From Rhodospirillaceae bacterium (lineage in GTDB: Bacteria; Pseudomonadota; Alphaproteobacteria; Bin65), in assembly GCA_009840595.1 (NCBI GenBank), contig VXNK01000038.1, positions 1 to 64,000 on the forward strand: 64,000 nt of DNA, in the 5' to 3' direction. Below the pieces are notes generated by a model, which saw only the letters and a list, made by a program, of their open reading frames with translations, made no database searches and was not told the origin of the DNA. Both the position numbers and the translations under genes were made by a program. Positions 36,952-47,653 of the stretch are shown piece by piece. Positions within the stretch are counted from its first letter, which is position 1. The number at the start of each line of letters is the position of its first letter.

Positions 36952-37356
36952 ATGATCGGGTTGGTTCTGGTGACCCACGGCCGGCTGGCGGAAGAGTTCC
37001 TCGCCGCCCTGGAACATATCGTCGGGCCGCAGCCGCAGACCGCCGCCGTCTGCATCGGCCCGGACGACGACATGGAGCAGCGCCGCGGCGAGATCCTCAA
37101 GCAGATCGAGGCGGTCGACACCGGCGACGGCGTCGCGGTGCTGACCGACATGTTCGGCGGGACGCCGTCGAACCTCGCGATCTCGATCATGGAACCGGCG
37201 AAGGTCGAGGTGCTGGCCGGGATCAACCTGCCCATGCTGATCAAGCTGACGGCGGCGCGGGGCGAAGAGGATCTGAAGGCCGCCGTAACGGCCGCCCAGG
37301 AGGCCGGGCGCAAGTATATCAACATCGCCTCCGCCCTGTTGAGCGACAAGGACTGA
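36952..37356 (+). CDS. manX: PTS mannose-class EIIA component
   Basis: MIGLVLVTHGRLAEEFLAALEHIVG; LTDMFGGTPSNLAI. Confidence 0.92.
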   Translation: MIGLVLVTHGRLAEEFLAALEHIVGPQPQTAAVCIGPDDDMEQRRGEILKQIEAVDTGDGVAVLTDMFGGTPSNLAISIMEPAKVEVLAGINLPMLIKLTAARGEEDLKAAVTAAQEAGRKYINIASALLSDKD

Positions 37357-37375
37357 CGGCGGTTCCGCAGCGCCG

Positions 37376-37648
37376 ATGCCCGTCCGGACCGCACGGATCG
37401 TCAACCGCAAGGGGCTGCACGCGCGCGCCGCGGCGGCGTTCGCCAGGACGGCTGGGGATTTTTCCTGCGACGTGCAGGTGTCGCGCAGCGGGACGACCGT
37501 TTCCGGCCATTCGATCATGGGGCTGATGATGCTGGCGGCGGCGCAGGGCACGACGATCGATATCCGCGCCGAAGGCCCGGACGCCAGCGCCGCACTCGGT
37601 GCGCTGGAACGGCTGATCGCCGGCGGCTTCGGCGAGGGGCCGGGCTAG
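37376..37648 (+). CDS. ptsH: HPr family phosphocarrier protein
   Basis: VNRKGLHARAAAAFARTAGDF; SGHSIMGLMMLAAAQGTTI. Confidence 0.95.
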   Translation: MPVRTARIVNRKGLHARAAAAFARTAGDFSCDVQVSRSGTTVSGHSIMGLMMLAAAQGTTIDIRAEGPDASAALGALERLIAGGFGEGPG

Positions 37649-37726
37649 TCCGCTTCCAAATCCGGGCGACATGCTCTAGCGTTATCCGCACGATCCGACG
37701 ATTTTTTGCGCTCAGGAAGGCGGAAG

Positions 37727-39469
37727 ATGGCTACCGACACGGACACCGCCCCGGAAAACGGCGGCAGCACGGACGCGGCCGGCAGGCCCTGGCTCAAGAC
37801 CTATCCCGAAGGGATCGACTGGCAGGCGCCGCTGGAAATGGCGCCGCTGTGGGAAAATCTCGACGGCGCGGTCGCGAAATTCCCCGATCTCAACCTGCTC
37901 GATTTCCTCGACCGCAAGTTCACCTACAGCCAGATCGGCGATCTGGCGAACCGGGCGGCCAAGGGCTTCCAGGACATCGGCGTCGGCAAGGGCGTCAATG
38001 TCGGGCTGTTCCTGCCGAACTGCCCGCAATTCGTCGTCTGCTACTACGGCATCCTGAAGGCGGGCGGCACGGTGGTGAACTATTCGCCGCTCTATTCGGA
38101 ACCCGAGCTGGAATACCAGATCGAGGATTCGCACACCGACATCATGGTGACCCTGAATGTCGAGGCGCTCTATCCCAAGATGGCCAGCCTGCTGCCGAAA
38201 ACCCGGCTGAAGAAGCTGGTGATCGGCATGATCGCCGAGGTGCTGCCCTTCCCGAAGAGCCTGCTCTATCCGCTGGTCAAGCGGAAGGAGATCTCGAAAG
38301 TCCCGAACGACGACAACCATGTCCGCTTCGCCGACCTGACGGCGAACAGCGGCGACTTCGCGCCGGCCGAGGTCGACCCGCAGGAGGATGTCGCCGTGCT
38401 GCAGTATACCGGCGGCACGACCGGCGTTTCCAAGGGCACCATGCTGACCCACGCCAACCTGATGGCCAACGTCCAGCAGGCCTATCTGTGGAACACCTCG
38501 ATGGAGGAAGGCAGGGACGTGTTCATGGCCGTGCTGCCCTTCTTCCACGTCTTCGCCATGACCTCGGTGATGAACCTGTCGATCCGCTCCGGGGCGGAGA
38601 TGATCGTCCATCCGCGCTTCGTGCTCGACGACGTCATGCGCGATATCGACAAGAAGAAGCCGACCGGCTTCCAGGGCGTGCCGACCATGTATAACGCCAT
38701 GTCGAACCATCCGAAGATCGCGCAGTTCGATCTCCGGTCGATCAAGGCCTGCATCTCCGGCGGCGCGCCCCTGCCGGTCGAGGTCAAGGCCCAGTTCGAG
38801 GGCCTCGCCGGCTGCACGGTCATGGAGGGCTACGGCCTGACGGAGTGCGCGCCGAGCGCCGCCTGCAACCCGCTGGAGGGCGTCAACAAGGCGGGCTCCA
38901 TCGGCATGCCGCTGCCCAATACGGAGCTCATCATCACCGACCGGGAGGATCCGCACAAAATCCTCGGCACCGGCGAGGACGGCGAGATCTGCATCAAGGG
39001 CCCGCAGGTGATGAAGGGCTACTGGAACCGGCCCGAAGCGACGGCCGACACCATCGTCGAGGGCCGGCTGCGCACCGGCGACGTCGGCTATATGGACGAG
39101 GACGGCTACACCTTCATCATCGACCGCATGAAGGACCTGATCCTGTGCGGCGGCTTCAACGTCTATCCGCGCCATGTCGAGGAGGCGGTCTACCAGCACC
39201 CGTCGGTCGAAGAGGTGACGGTGATCGGCATCCCCGACGACTATCGCGGCGAAAGCCCCAAGGCCTTCGTCAAGCTGAAAGAGGGCGCCGAACCGGTCGA
39301 CGAGGCCGGCATGATCGAGTTCCTCAAGGAACGGCTCGGCAAGCACGAGATTCCGGGCGCGGTCGAATTCCGCGCCGAACTGCCGAAAACCCTGATCGGC
39401 AAGCTCTCCAAGAAGGAACTGGTCGAGGAAGAGCGCGAAAAATACGAAGCCCGGAAAGCCGCAGGGTGA
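37727..39469 (+). CDS. Long-chain fatty acid--CoA ligase
   Basis: LQYTGGTTGVSKGTMLTHANL; EGYGLTECAPSAACNP; DRMKDLILCGGFNVYPRHVEEA. Confidence 0.93.
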   Translation: MATDTDTAPENGGSTDAAGRPWLKTYPEGIDWQAPLEMAPLWENLDGAVAKFPDLNLLDFLDRKFTYSQIGDLANRAAKGFQDIGVGKGVNVGLFLPNCPQFVVCYYGILKAGGTVVNYSPLYSEPELEYQIEDSHTDIMVTLNVEALYPKMASLLPKTRLKKLVIGMIAEVLPFPKSLLYPLVKRKEISKVPNDDNHVRFADLTANSGDFAPAEVDPQEDVAVLQYTGGTTGVSKGTMLTHANLMANVQQAYLWNTSMEEGRDVFMAVLPFFHVFAMTSVMNLSIRSGAEMIVHPRFVLDDVMRDIDKKKPTGFQGVPTMYNAMSNHPKIAQFDLRSIKACISGGAPLPVEVKAQFEGLAGCTVMEGYGLTECAPSAACNPLEGVNKAGSIGMPLPNTELIITDREDPHKILGTGEDGEICIKGPQVMKGYWNRPEATADTIVEGRLRTGDVGYMDEDGYTFIIDRMKDLILCGGFNVYPRHVEEAVYQHPSVEEVTVIGIPDDYRGESPKAFVKLKEGAEPVDEAGMIEFLKERLGKHEIPGAVEFRAELPKTLIGKLSKKELVEEEREKYEARKAAG

Positions 39470-39578
39470 CGCGCCCGGCCGGGACCGGCGCGCCGGAAAC
39501 AGTCGCGGCCGGGAGGGTCCGGCCCGGGGCCGGACCCGGGGCTGGCGGCAGCGCGCTGCCTGCCGGATCGACCGGGAC

Positions 39579-40334
39579 ATGACCGCAACCGTCGCCGGCC
39601 TGTACCGGTATCCCGTCAAGGGCCTGCCCGGCGAATCGCTGACGCGCGTCCGGCTGGCGCCGGGCGAAATTTTCCCGGGCGACCGCCGCTACGCCATCGC
39701 CCACAGGATGTCGGCCTGGGATCCCGCCGAACCCCGGTGGCGGCCCAAAGGGGATTTCGTAACCCTGGCGCGGGTCGCCGCGCTGGCCGGGCTCCAGGCC
39801 GCCTACGACGATCGCGGCCGTCTCGAAATCCGGCGCAGCGGCAAGCGGGTTGCCGGCGGCGATCCTGCTTTGCCGGCCGACCGGGCGGCCGTCGAACGGT
39901 TCCTTTCCGCCTTCCTGGCCGATGTCGCGAACGTCCCGGTCCGCCTGGCCGGGGCGGCGGACAGGGCGCTGACCGACGTGCCCGAGCCCTTCGTCTCGAT
40001 CGTGAATGCCGAAAGCGTGCGGCACCTGGAGCGGGCCGCGGGCCGCCCGGTCGATCCCGCGCGCTTCCGCGCCAACATCGTGGTGCGCGGACTGCCGGCC
40101 TGGGCCGAGTTCGACTGGATCGGCTACGAAATTACCGTGGGGACGGTGCGGCTGCGGATCGAGGAGCGCATCGAACGCTGCGCGGCAACCGGCGTCAATC
40201 CGGAGTCGGCGCAGCGCGACCTCAACCTCGTCCGCATCCTGTCGGAAGGCTGGGGCCACATGGATATGGGAGTCTACGCAACGGCGACCGGCGCCGGAAC
40301 CGTGGCGGTCGGCGACGACGCGGCGCGGACGTAA
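39579..40334 (+). CDS. MOSC domain-containing protein
   Basis: LYRYPVKGLPGESLTRVRLAPGEIFPGDRRYAI; RFRANIVVRGLPAWAEFDWIG. Confidence 0.85.
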   Translation: MTATVAGLYRYPVKGLPGESLTRVRLAPGEIFPGDRRYAIAHRMSAWDPAEPRWRPKGDFVTLARVAALAGLQAAYDDRGRLEIRRSGKRVAGGDPALPADRAAVERFLSAFLADVANVPVRLAGAADRALTDVPEPFVSIVNAESVRHLERAAGRPVDPARFRANIVVRGLPAWAEFDWIGYEITVGTVRLRIEERIERCAATGVNPESAQRDLNLVRILSEGWGHMDMGVYATATGAGTVAVGDDAART

Positions 40335-40337
40335 CGG

Positions 40338-41234
40338 TTATACCGCAGCGTCGGCGACCGGCTCCGCCGCCGCCGTTCCTTCCGCCTCGGCCGCCGGCTT
40401 GCGGCGGCGCGCGCGGGGCTTCGGGGCCTCTTCGCCGGCCGCACCGGCTTCGGCTTCCGCGGCTTCCGGCGCGGCGGCGGGCGGATCATCGGCGGGCGGA
40501 TCGCCGGCAGCGCCGTTCCCGGCCGCCTCGTCGCCAACCGGTTCGCTGCGGGCCGTCTCATCGCGGGCCGGATCGCCGGCATCGGCGTCCTTGCGCTCCC
40601 TGGATTGAGCGGCCGGGTCGGCCCCCCCGCCCAGTATGCGGTGCAGGCCCCGATCCAGCGGCTCGTCGCCCGGAACGGCTTCGTCAGCCCTGCCGCTGCT
40701 GCGCCGGCGCGGATCGGAATCCTGGCGGCGAACCGACGGGCGCCGGCCGCGGCCGCGCGGTTCGGCCTCGGCCTCGGCCGGCCGGTCCGCCGCAGCGGCT
40801 TCTGCGGGCACCGCCGCCTGTTCTTCGCCGTCTTCCTGGCGATCCCGGCCGCGGCGATTCCGGTTGTCCCGCCGGTCCTGGGCCTGGCCGCCCTGCACCT
40901 GCCCCCGGTCGCCGCGCGGGCGCGCATCGTGGAGCGGCGTCTCGTCCGAATCCGCCATATCGGGCTGACGGTCCTCGTCGCGAACCTGCGGCGGATTGAG
41001 CGCGATCGTCACCCGGTAATAATGGTCGGCGTGCTGGTGATAGTTTTCCGCCATGACCCGGTCGCCGGCCGAGGTCGCATCGCGCGCCAGGGCAAGGTAT
41101 TTTTCGTTGAGCTGGGCTGCGGTGCCGCGCAGGCGCACGCTGGGTCCGTTGCTGTCGAAAGACTGGTTGCGGCCGGGCCGGCGGTTCTGATTATTCCGGC
41201 CGCGCCCGCGGCGCTGATTGCTGTTCTGTCTCAT
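40338..41234 (-). CDS. DUF4167 domain-containing protein
   Basis: MRQNSNQRRGRGRNNQNRRPGRNQSFDSNGPSVRLRGTAAQLNEKYLALARDATSAGDRVMAENYHQHADHYYRV. Confidence 0.88.
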   Translation of the reverse strand: MRQNSNQRRGRGRNNQNRRPGRNQSFDSNGPSVRLRGTAAQLNEKYLALARDATSAGDRVMAENYHQHADHYYRVTIALNPPQVRDEDRQPDMADSDETPLHDARPRGDRGQVQGGQAQDRRDNRNRRGRDRQEDGEEQAAVPAEAAAADRPAEAEAEPRGRGRRPSVRRQDSDPRRRSSGRADEAVPGDEPLDRGLHRILGGGADPAAQSRERKDADAGDPARDETARSEPVGDEAAGNGAAGDPPADDPPAAAPEAAEAEAGAAGEEAPKPRARRRKPAAEAEGTAAAEPVADAAV

Positions 41235-41476
41235 TTTGCCTCGAACGAGGTTTGGCCTCTTTCCGGCCGGGCCGGCGCCCTCGGGCGCCCTGCTATGTCA
41301 GCGCGCCGGCGGGCGAGGCCCGTCAACGCGCGGGAGCTGTGAAATACCGGATCGTCGGCGTATTCGCTGCGGACGCCCCTTGGCGTCCGGCCTGGCCCGT
41401 CACGATGCGGAAGCTGCTTCGCCCTCTTCGTCGAAACCCTTGTTTCCGGGAGTCCTCTATGGCGAATGCCCGAGCG

Positions 41477-42364
41477 TCATAGCAGAGCGGTTCCGGCCGC
41501 GCCAACGCTATTTCGCCGCGGCTGCGCCACAATAACGCGCTGCCGGCCGGCAAGGTCGGCGGCGATTTCCAGGCAGTCCAGTCCGGCAGAGGCGAAGATG
41601 CCGGTTACGGCGTCGGCCTGGCCGTCGCCGAATTCCACCGCCGCCTTCCCGCCCGGCGCCAGGTGCGTTGCGATGGCCGGCGCGAAGCGGCGGAAGGCGT
41701 CGAGACCGTCGGGGCCGCCGTCCAGGGCGGGGCGCGGGTCGTGATCGCGGACTTCCGGCTCCAGCCCGGCGATGTCCGCCGACGGGATATAGGGCGGATT
41801 GCAGACGATCCAGTCGAACGGCCCCGCGAAGCCGGCGAACCCGTCGCCTTCAGCAAACCGGGCCCGCTCCGCCAGGCCCAGCGACGCGGCATTGGCGCGG
41901 GCGGTCTCGACGGCGCCCGCGGCGATATCGGAGCCCGACCCGGTCGCGGCGGGTAGTTCGTTCAGCAGGGACAGCAGCAGGCAGCCGGTTCCGACGCCGA
42001 TGTCGAACAGCGAGAGCGCCGCCGCGCGGTCGCCGGTGTGGCGCAGCACCGCCTCGACCAGGGTTTCGGAATCGGGCCGGGGGTCCAGCGTCGCCGCCGA
42101 CAGCATGAAGGGCAGGCCCCGGAACTCGCGCCGGCCGACCAGCCGCGACACCGGCACCCGCTCCTCCGCCCGCTTGCGCAGCAAGGCGATCAGCCGGCCT
42201 TCGGCATCGGCCCTCAGGGGCTTCTCCGGAGAGGTGCGAACGCTGTCGGGAGACAGCCCCGCCGCATGGGCGACCAGCAGGACGGCATCGAGCCGCGCCG
42301 TGCCGATGCCGGCGTCGGCAAAGCGCCGCTCCGCTTCACGGACAGCCTGGCCCGCAGAGATCAT
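41477..42364 (-). CDS. prmC: Peptide chain release factor N(5)-glutamine methyltransferase
   Basis: FDIGVGTGCLLLSLL; DWIVCNPPYIPSADI; downstream of prfA. Confidence 0.93.
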   Translation of the reverse strand: MISAGQAVREAERRFADAGIGTARLDAVLLVAHAAGLSPDSVRTSPEKPLRADAEGRLIALLRKRAEERVPVSRLVGRREFRGLPFMLSAATLDPRPDSETLVEAVLRHTGDRAAALSLFDIGVGTGCLLLSLLNELPAATGSGSDIAAGAVETARANAASLGLAERARFAEGDGFAGFAGPFDWIVCNPPYIPSADIAGLEPEVRDHDPRPALDGGPDGLDAFRRFAPAIATHLAPGGKAAVEFGDGQADAVTGIFASAGLDCLEIAADLAGRQRVIVAQPRRNSVGAAGTALL

Positions 42365-42387
42365 GGCGGACCGCCCTCCGCCGGCGG

Positions 42388-43494
42388 TCAGCCGGCCGGC
42401 GCGCCGGGCGCGGCCTCTTCGCCCACCGCCGCCAGCCGCTCGGCCTCGTCATGGGCGGTGAGCGCGTCGACGATTTCGTCCAGGGCTTCGCCGGCCAGGA
42501 CCTGGTCGATCTTGTAGAGGGTCAGCCCGATCCGGTGGTCGGTCACGCGGCCCTGCGGAAAATTGTAGGTCCGGATGCGCTCGGACCGGTCGCCGGAGCC
42601 GACCTGGCTCTTGCGCGCCGCCGCCCGCTCGGCGTGCCGGGCAGCCCGCTCCGCCTCGTACAGGCGCGCGCGCAGGATCTTCAGCGCCTTGGCCTTGTTC
42701 TTGTGCTGGGACTTCTCGTCCTGGATGGCGACGACGATGCCGGTCGGGATATGGGTGATCCGCACGGCGCTGTCGGTCGTGTTGACCGACTGGCCACCCG
42801 GCCCGCTGGAGCGGTAGATGTCGATGCGCAGATCGCCATCGCTGACCTCGACATCGACCTCCTCGGCTTCGGGCAGTACGGCGACGGTGGCGGCCGACGT
42901 GTGGATCCGGCCGCTCGATTCGGTCTCCGGCACCCGCTGGACCCGGTGGACGCCGCTTTCGAACTTCAGGCGCGAAAACACGTTGCGGCCGGTAATCGAG
43001 ACCTGGACCTCCTTGATGCCGCCGATGCCGGTGTCGCTGGCCTGCAACGCCTCCATCGACCAGCCGTGCTTTTCGGCATAGCGCTGATACATGCGGTAGA
43101 GGTCGGCGGCGAACAGGGCGGCCTCGTCGCCGCCGGTGCCGGCGCGGATTTCCAGGATGGCGTTCTTGGCGTCCGCCTCATCCTTGGGCAGCAGCAGCCG
43201 TTGCAGACGCAATTCCATGTCCGGGATGCCGGATTTCAGGTCGAGGAACTCGGTCTCCGCCATCGTCCGCATTTCGGCGTCGGTCTCCGGATCGGCGATC
43301 AGTTCGGCGAGGTCCGCCATTTCGGCCTGGGCCGCCTTCAGGGCGCGAATACCGGCGACCACCGGCTCCAGATCGGCATATTCCTTGGACAGGCGGGCGA
43401 ATTCCCCGGGGTCGCCGGCCGCGCCGGCGGACATCTGCGCTTCGATCTCGCGATGGTGGGCGAGAACGGCATCGAGGCTGGCGGCAAGGTTCAT
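42388..43494 (-). CDS. prfA: Peptide chain release factor 1
   Basis: [40 protein letters not shown]. Confidence 0.96.
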   Translation of the reverse strand: MNLAASLDAVLAHHREIEAQMSAGAAGDPGEFARLSKEYADLEPVVAGIRALKAAQAEMADLAELIADPETDAEMRTMAETEFLDLKSGIPDMELRLQRLLLPKDEADAKNAILEIRAGTGGDEAALFAADLYRMYQRYAEKHGWSMEALQASDTGIGGIKEVQVSITGRNVFSRLKFESGVHRVQRVPETESSGRIHTSAATVAVLPEAEEVDVEVSDGDLRIDIYRSSGPGGQSVNTTDSAVRITHIPTGIVVAIQDEKSQHKNKAKALKILRARLYEAERAARHAERAAARKSQVGSGDRSERIRTYNFPQGRVTDHRIGLTLYKIDQVLAGEALDEIVDALTAHDEAERLAAVGEEAAPGAPAG

Positions 43495-43547
43495 CGGTCG
43501 GTTTCCGGCGGACGGTGGCGGGGCGGCGGGACGTTCCGGCCGGCCCG

Positions 43548-44792
<1,245 letters not shown>

Positions 44793-44875
44793 TCTGGAAT
44801 TTCCGGACCGGAGGAGCGGTTCCGCCGCCGCGGCGCGGCCGGCTTGACGCGACCGGCTTGACGCGGCGGGCGCCG

Positions 44876-46000
44876 CTATTCCGCCGCCTGTGCCTGGAGC
44901 GCCGCCTGTTCGGCCTCGATCTCGGCGGCCTTGCGCTCGACCAGTTCGACCAGATGGTCGACCAGGTCGCCCTCGCGCATCACATGGTGTTTTTCGCCGT
45001 TCAGATAAACCTGGTGGCCGCTCGCCCCGCCGGTCAGGCCGATATCGGTTTCGCGGGCTTCGCCGGGGCCGTTGACCACGCAGCCGATGACCGACAGCGA
45101 CATCGGCGTGCTTATGTGGGCCAGCCTTTCCTCAAGCCGCGCCACCGTCGGGATGACCTGGAAATTCTGCCGGGCGCAGGACGGACAGGAAATGACGTTC
45201 ACTCCGCGATGGCGCAGGCCGAGCGCCTTCAGGATCTCGAAACCGATCCTGATCTCCTCCACCGGATCGGCCGACAGGGACACGCGGATCGTGTCGCCGA
45301 TGCCGGCCCAGAGCAGCGACCCCATGCCGATGCTGCTCTTGACCGTGCCGGTGGTCAGGCCGCCGGCCTCCGTAATGCCGAGATGCAGGGGATAGTCGCA
45401 GACATCGGCGAGCATCTGATAGGCCGCCACGGCGAGAAAGACGTCGGACGCCTTGCAGCTGATCTTGAACTCGAAGAAATCGTTGTCCTCGAGAATCGCG
45501 ATATGGCGCTGGGCCGATTCCAGCATCGCCTCGGGGCAGGGCTCGCCGTATTTCTCGAGCAGGTCGCGTTCCAGCGATCCGGCATTGACGCCGATGCGCA
45601 TCGAGCAGCCGTGATCCTTCGCCGCCTTTATGACCTCGCGGACCCGCTCCTCCTTGCCGATATTGCCCGGATTGATGCGCAGGCAGGCCGCGCCAGCCTG
45701 CGCCGCCTCGATCGCCCGTTTGTAGTGGAAGTGGATGTCGGCGACGATGGGCGCCTTCGCACCGCGCGCGATCTCCCTCAGGGCCGCCGTCGATTCCTCG
45801 TCCGGGCAGGACACCCGGACGATGTCCGCGCCGGCCTCTTCGAGCTCGCGGATCTGCGCCAGCGTGGCCTTCACATCCGTCGTCGGCGTGTTGGTCATCG
45901 ACTGGACGGCGATCGGCGCGTCGCCGCCGACCGGCACCGGGCCGACGTGAATCCGGCGGCTCTTGCGCCGGTAGATGTCGCGATAGGGGCGAACGCTCAT
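44876..46000 (-). CDS. ispG: 4-hydroxy-3-methylbut-2-enyl diphosphate synthase (flavodoxin-dependent)
   Basis: [48 protein letters not shown]. Confidence 0.95.
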   Translation of the reverse strand: MSVRPYRDIYRRKSRRIHVGPVPVGGDAPIAVQSMTNTPTTDVKATLAQIRELEEAGADIVRVSCPDEESTAALREIARGAKAPIVADIHFHYKRAIEAAQAGAACLRINPGNIGKEERVREVIKAAKDHGCSMRIGVNAGSLERDLLEKYGEPCPEAMLESAQRHIAILEDNDFFEFKISCKASDVFLAVAAYQMLADVCDYPLHLGITEAGGLTTGTVKSSIGMGSLLWAGIGDTIRVSLSADPVEEIRIGFEILKALGLRHRGVNVISCPSCARQNFQVIPTVARLEERLAHISTPMSLSVIGCVVNGPGEARETDIGLTGGASGHQVYLNGEKHHVMREGDLVDHLVELVERKAAEIEAEQAALQAQAAE

Positions 46001-46160
46001 CGGACGGGCACCGCACTGGGTCGGACGAGGGGAAAGACCTTGCGGACCGACGGCGCGCCGCAGCGCAATGCGTTTCCCCTGCCTCGACTTAAGTGCTGGC
46101 GCGGGCGCTGGCAACCGGGCGCAGGCAATCGCGGGGGCGGCGCGCGCCGGAAACGGCGGG

Positions 46161-47606
46161 TCATCCGCCCCGTCTCAGCCGGGCTGGATCGAGCGACAGG
46201 TTGTGGACCGGGCCGGGAGACTCGCCCGCCAGACCGGCCGACTTGCCGCGGACCAGATATTCGAGCTGGTTGGCCCGGCCGACGTCGAGCACCAGGCCGG
46301 GATCGTCGGGCACGGCGACGACATTGCCCTTCTCCATGATTCCCTCGATCAGCACCTGGCGGGTCTGCGGATGCCGCACCCGGATCCAGACGAGACCCAA
46401 CGCCCTGAGTTCGAGGCCCCGGGCGGCGGCGGGCGGCGGGGCTTCGGAACTCTCGCCACGCGCTTGCCCGGCGGCGGCGCGGCCGGCGGCCGGCTCGGGC
46501 GGCGGCGACCGGCGGGCAGCGGCGGCAAGGCGGACAGAATCGAGGGACAGGTTATGGCGAACCGTCTCCGCCGGGCCGGCAAGGCCGGCGGATTTTCCGG
46601 CGACCACATACTCCAGTTGATTGGCGCGGCCGACGTCGAGCACCAGTCCGGGATCGTCGGGCACCTCGATTTCGTTGCCCTGCTTCATGATGCCTTCGAC
46701 GACCACCCGCCCCGTCGGAGGATGGCGCACCCGGATCCAGACGAGGCCCAACGCCCTCAGGACGATGGGCCCGTCGGCGGGTGCAGCCGCCGGATTCCGC
46801 TCCCGATCCGGGGCGGTGGCGTCCGGAGCGGCGTTGTCCGGGGCAGCGGCGTCCGGGGCAGCAGCGTCCGGGGCAGAGTCGCCGGCGCCGGCGCCAGGCC
46901 GGGCGGGGTCGTCCGGACCGGGTGCGGCGGCATGCGCCGGCGGATCGGGCAGGGCGGCGGTTTCGCCGTCCCGCACCGTCGCTGCAGCGTCGGCGGATTG
47001 CTGCCCGGACGAATCGGCGGGCGAGTCGGCGGGCGGTGCGGCGGATACGCCGTCACCGGCCGGCCGGGTCGGTTCCGCCGCCGCATCCGCCTCTGCAACC
47101 TGGCGCGTCGCGGTCGGCGGGGCCGTGGCGAAATCCGCCGATGCCGCCGGTTTGCGTTCATCGGCCGTCCGGTAATACCAGGCGGTGTAGGCGGCGCCTG
47201 CGATCACCAACGACAGGACGAGCATGAGGCTGCGGGAAATGCGGCCCTGTTCGATCGGTTTCAGCCAGGTGTGCTGCGGGCCGACCGGCAGGTCGCCCGC
47301 TTCGTCCCTGAAGCGTTGGGCCAATTCGCCGGGATCGAGGCCGACATAGGTCGCATAGCTGCGCACGAACCCGATCGCATAGGGCAGCGCCGGCAGTGCG
47401 GCACGGTCGTTCCGTTCGAGGGCGGCGAGATAATCGTCGCGAATTTTCAGGGCCGATGCGGCCAGCTTCAGGCTGACCCCGAGGCGCTCCCGCGCCTCGC
47501 GCAACTCCATCCCGACATGGGTTTCCACCCGGGATACAGCAGGCGCGCCGGACGGGTCGGCGGTGCGGTCGCCGCTGTCGCGGTTGAGTGGAGGCTGTGT
47601 GCCCAT
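46161..47606 (-). CDS. RodZ-like helix-turn-helix membrane protein with two copies of the C-terminal (DUF4115-like) domain
   Basis: [60 protein letters not shown]; duplicated [14 protein letters not shown]...[17 protein letters not shown]. Confidence 0.88.
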   Translation of the reverse strand: MGTQPPLNRDSGDRTADPSGAPAVSRVETHVGMELREARERLGVSLKLAASALKIRDDYLAALERNDRAALPALPYAIGFVRSYATYVGLDPGELAQRFRDEAGDLPVGPQHTWLKPIEQGRISRSLMLVLSLVIAGAAYTAWYYRTADERKPAASADFATAPPTATRQVAEADAAAEPTRPAGDGVSAAPPADSPADSSGQQSADAAATVRDGETAALPDPPAHAAAPGPDDPARPGAGAGDSAPDAAAPDAAAPDNAAPDATAPDRERNPAAAPADGPIVLRALGLVWIRVRHPPTGRVVVEGIMKQGNEIEVPDDPGLVLDVGRANQLEYVVAGKSAGLAGPAETVRHNLSLDSVRLAAAARRSPPPEPAAGRAAAGQARGESSEAPPPAAARGLELRALGLVWIRVRHPQTRQVLIEGIMEKGNVVAVPDDPGLVLDVGRANQLEYLVRGKSAGLAGESPGPVHNLSLDPARLRRGG

Positions 47607-47653
47607 ATCGTCGCCTTGACCCGATTCACCGCCTGACGGGGCAGCGACCGGGG

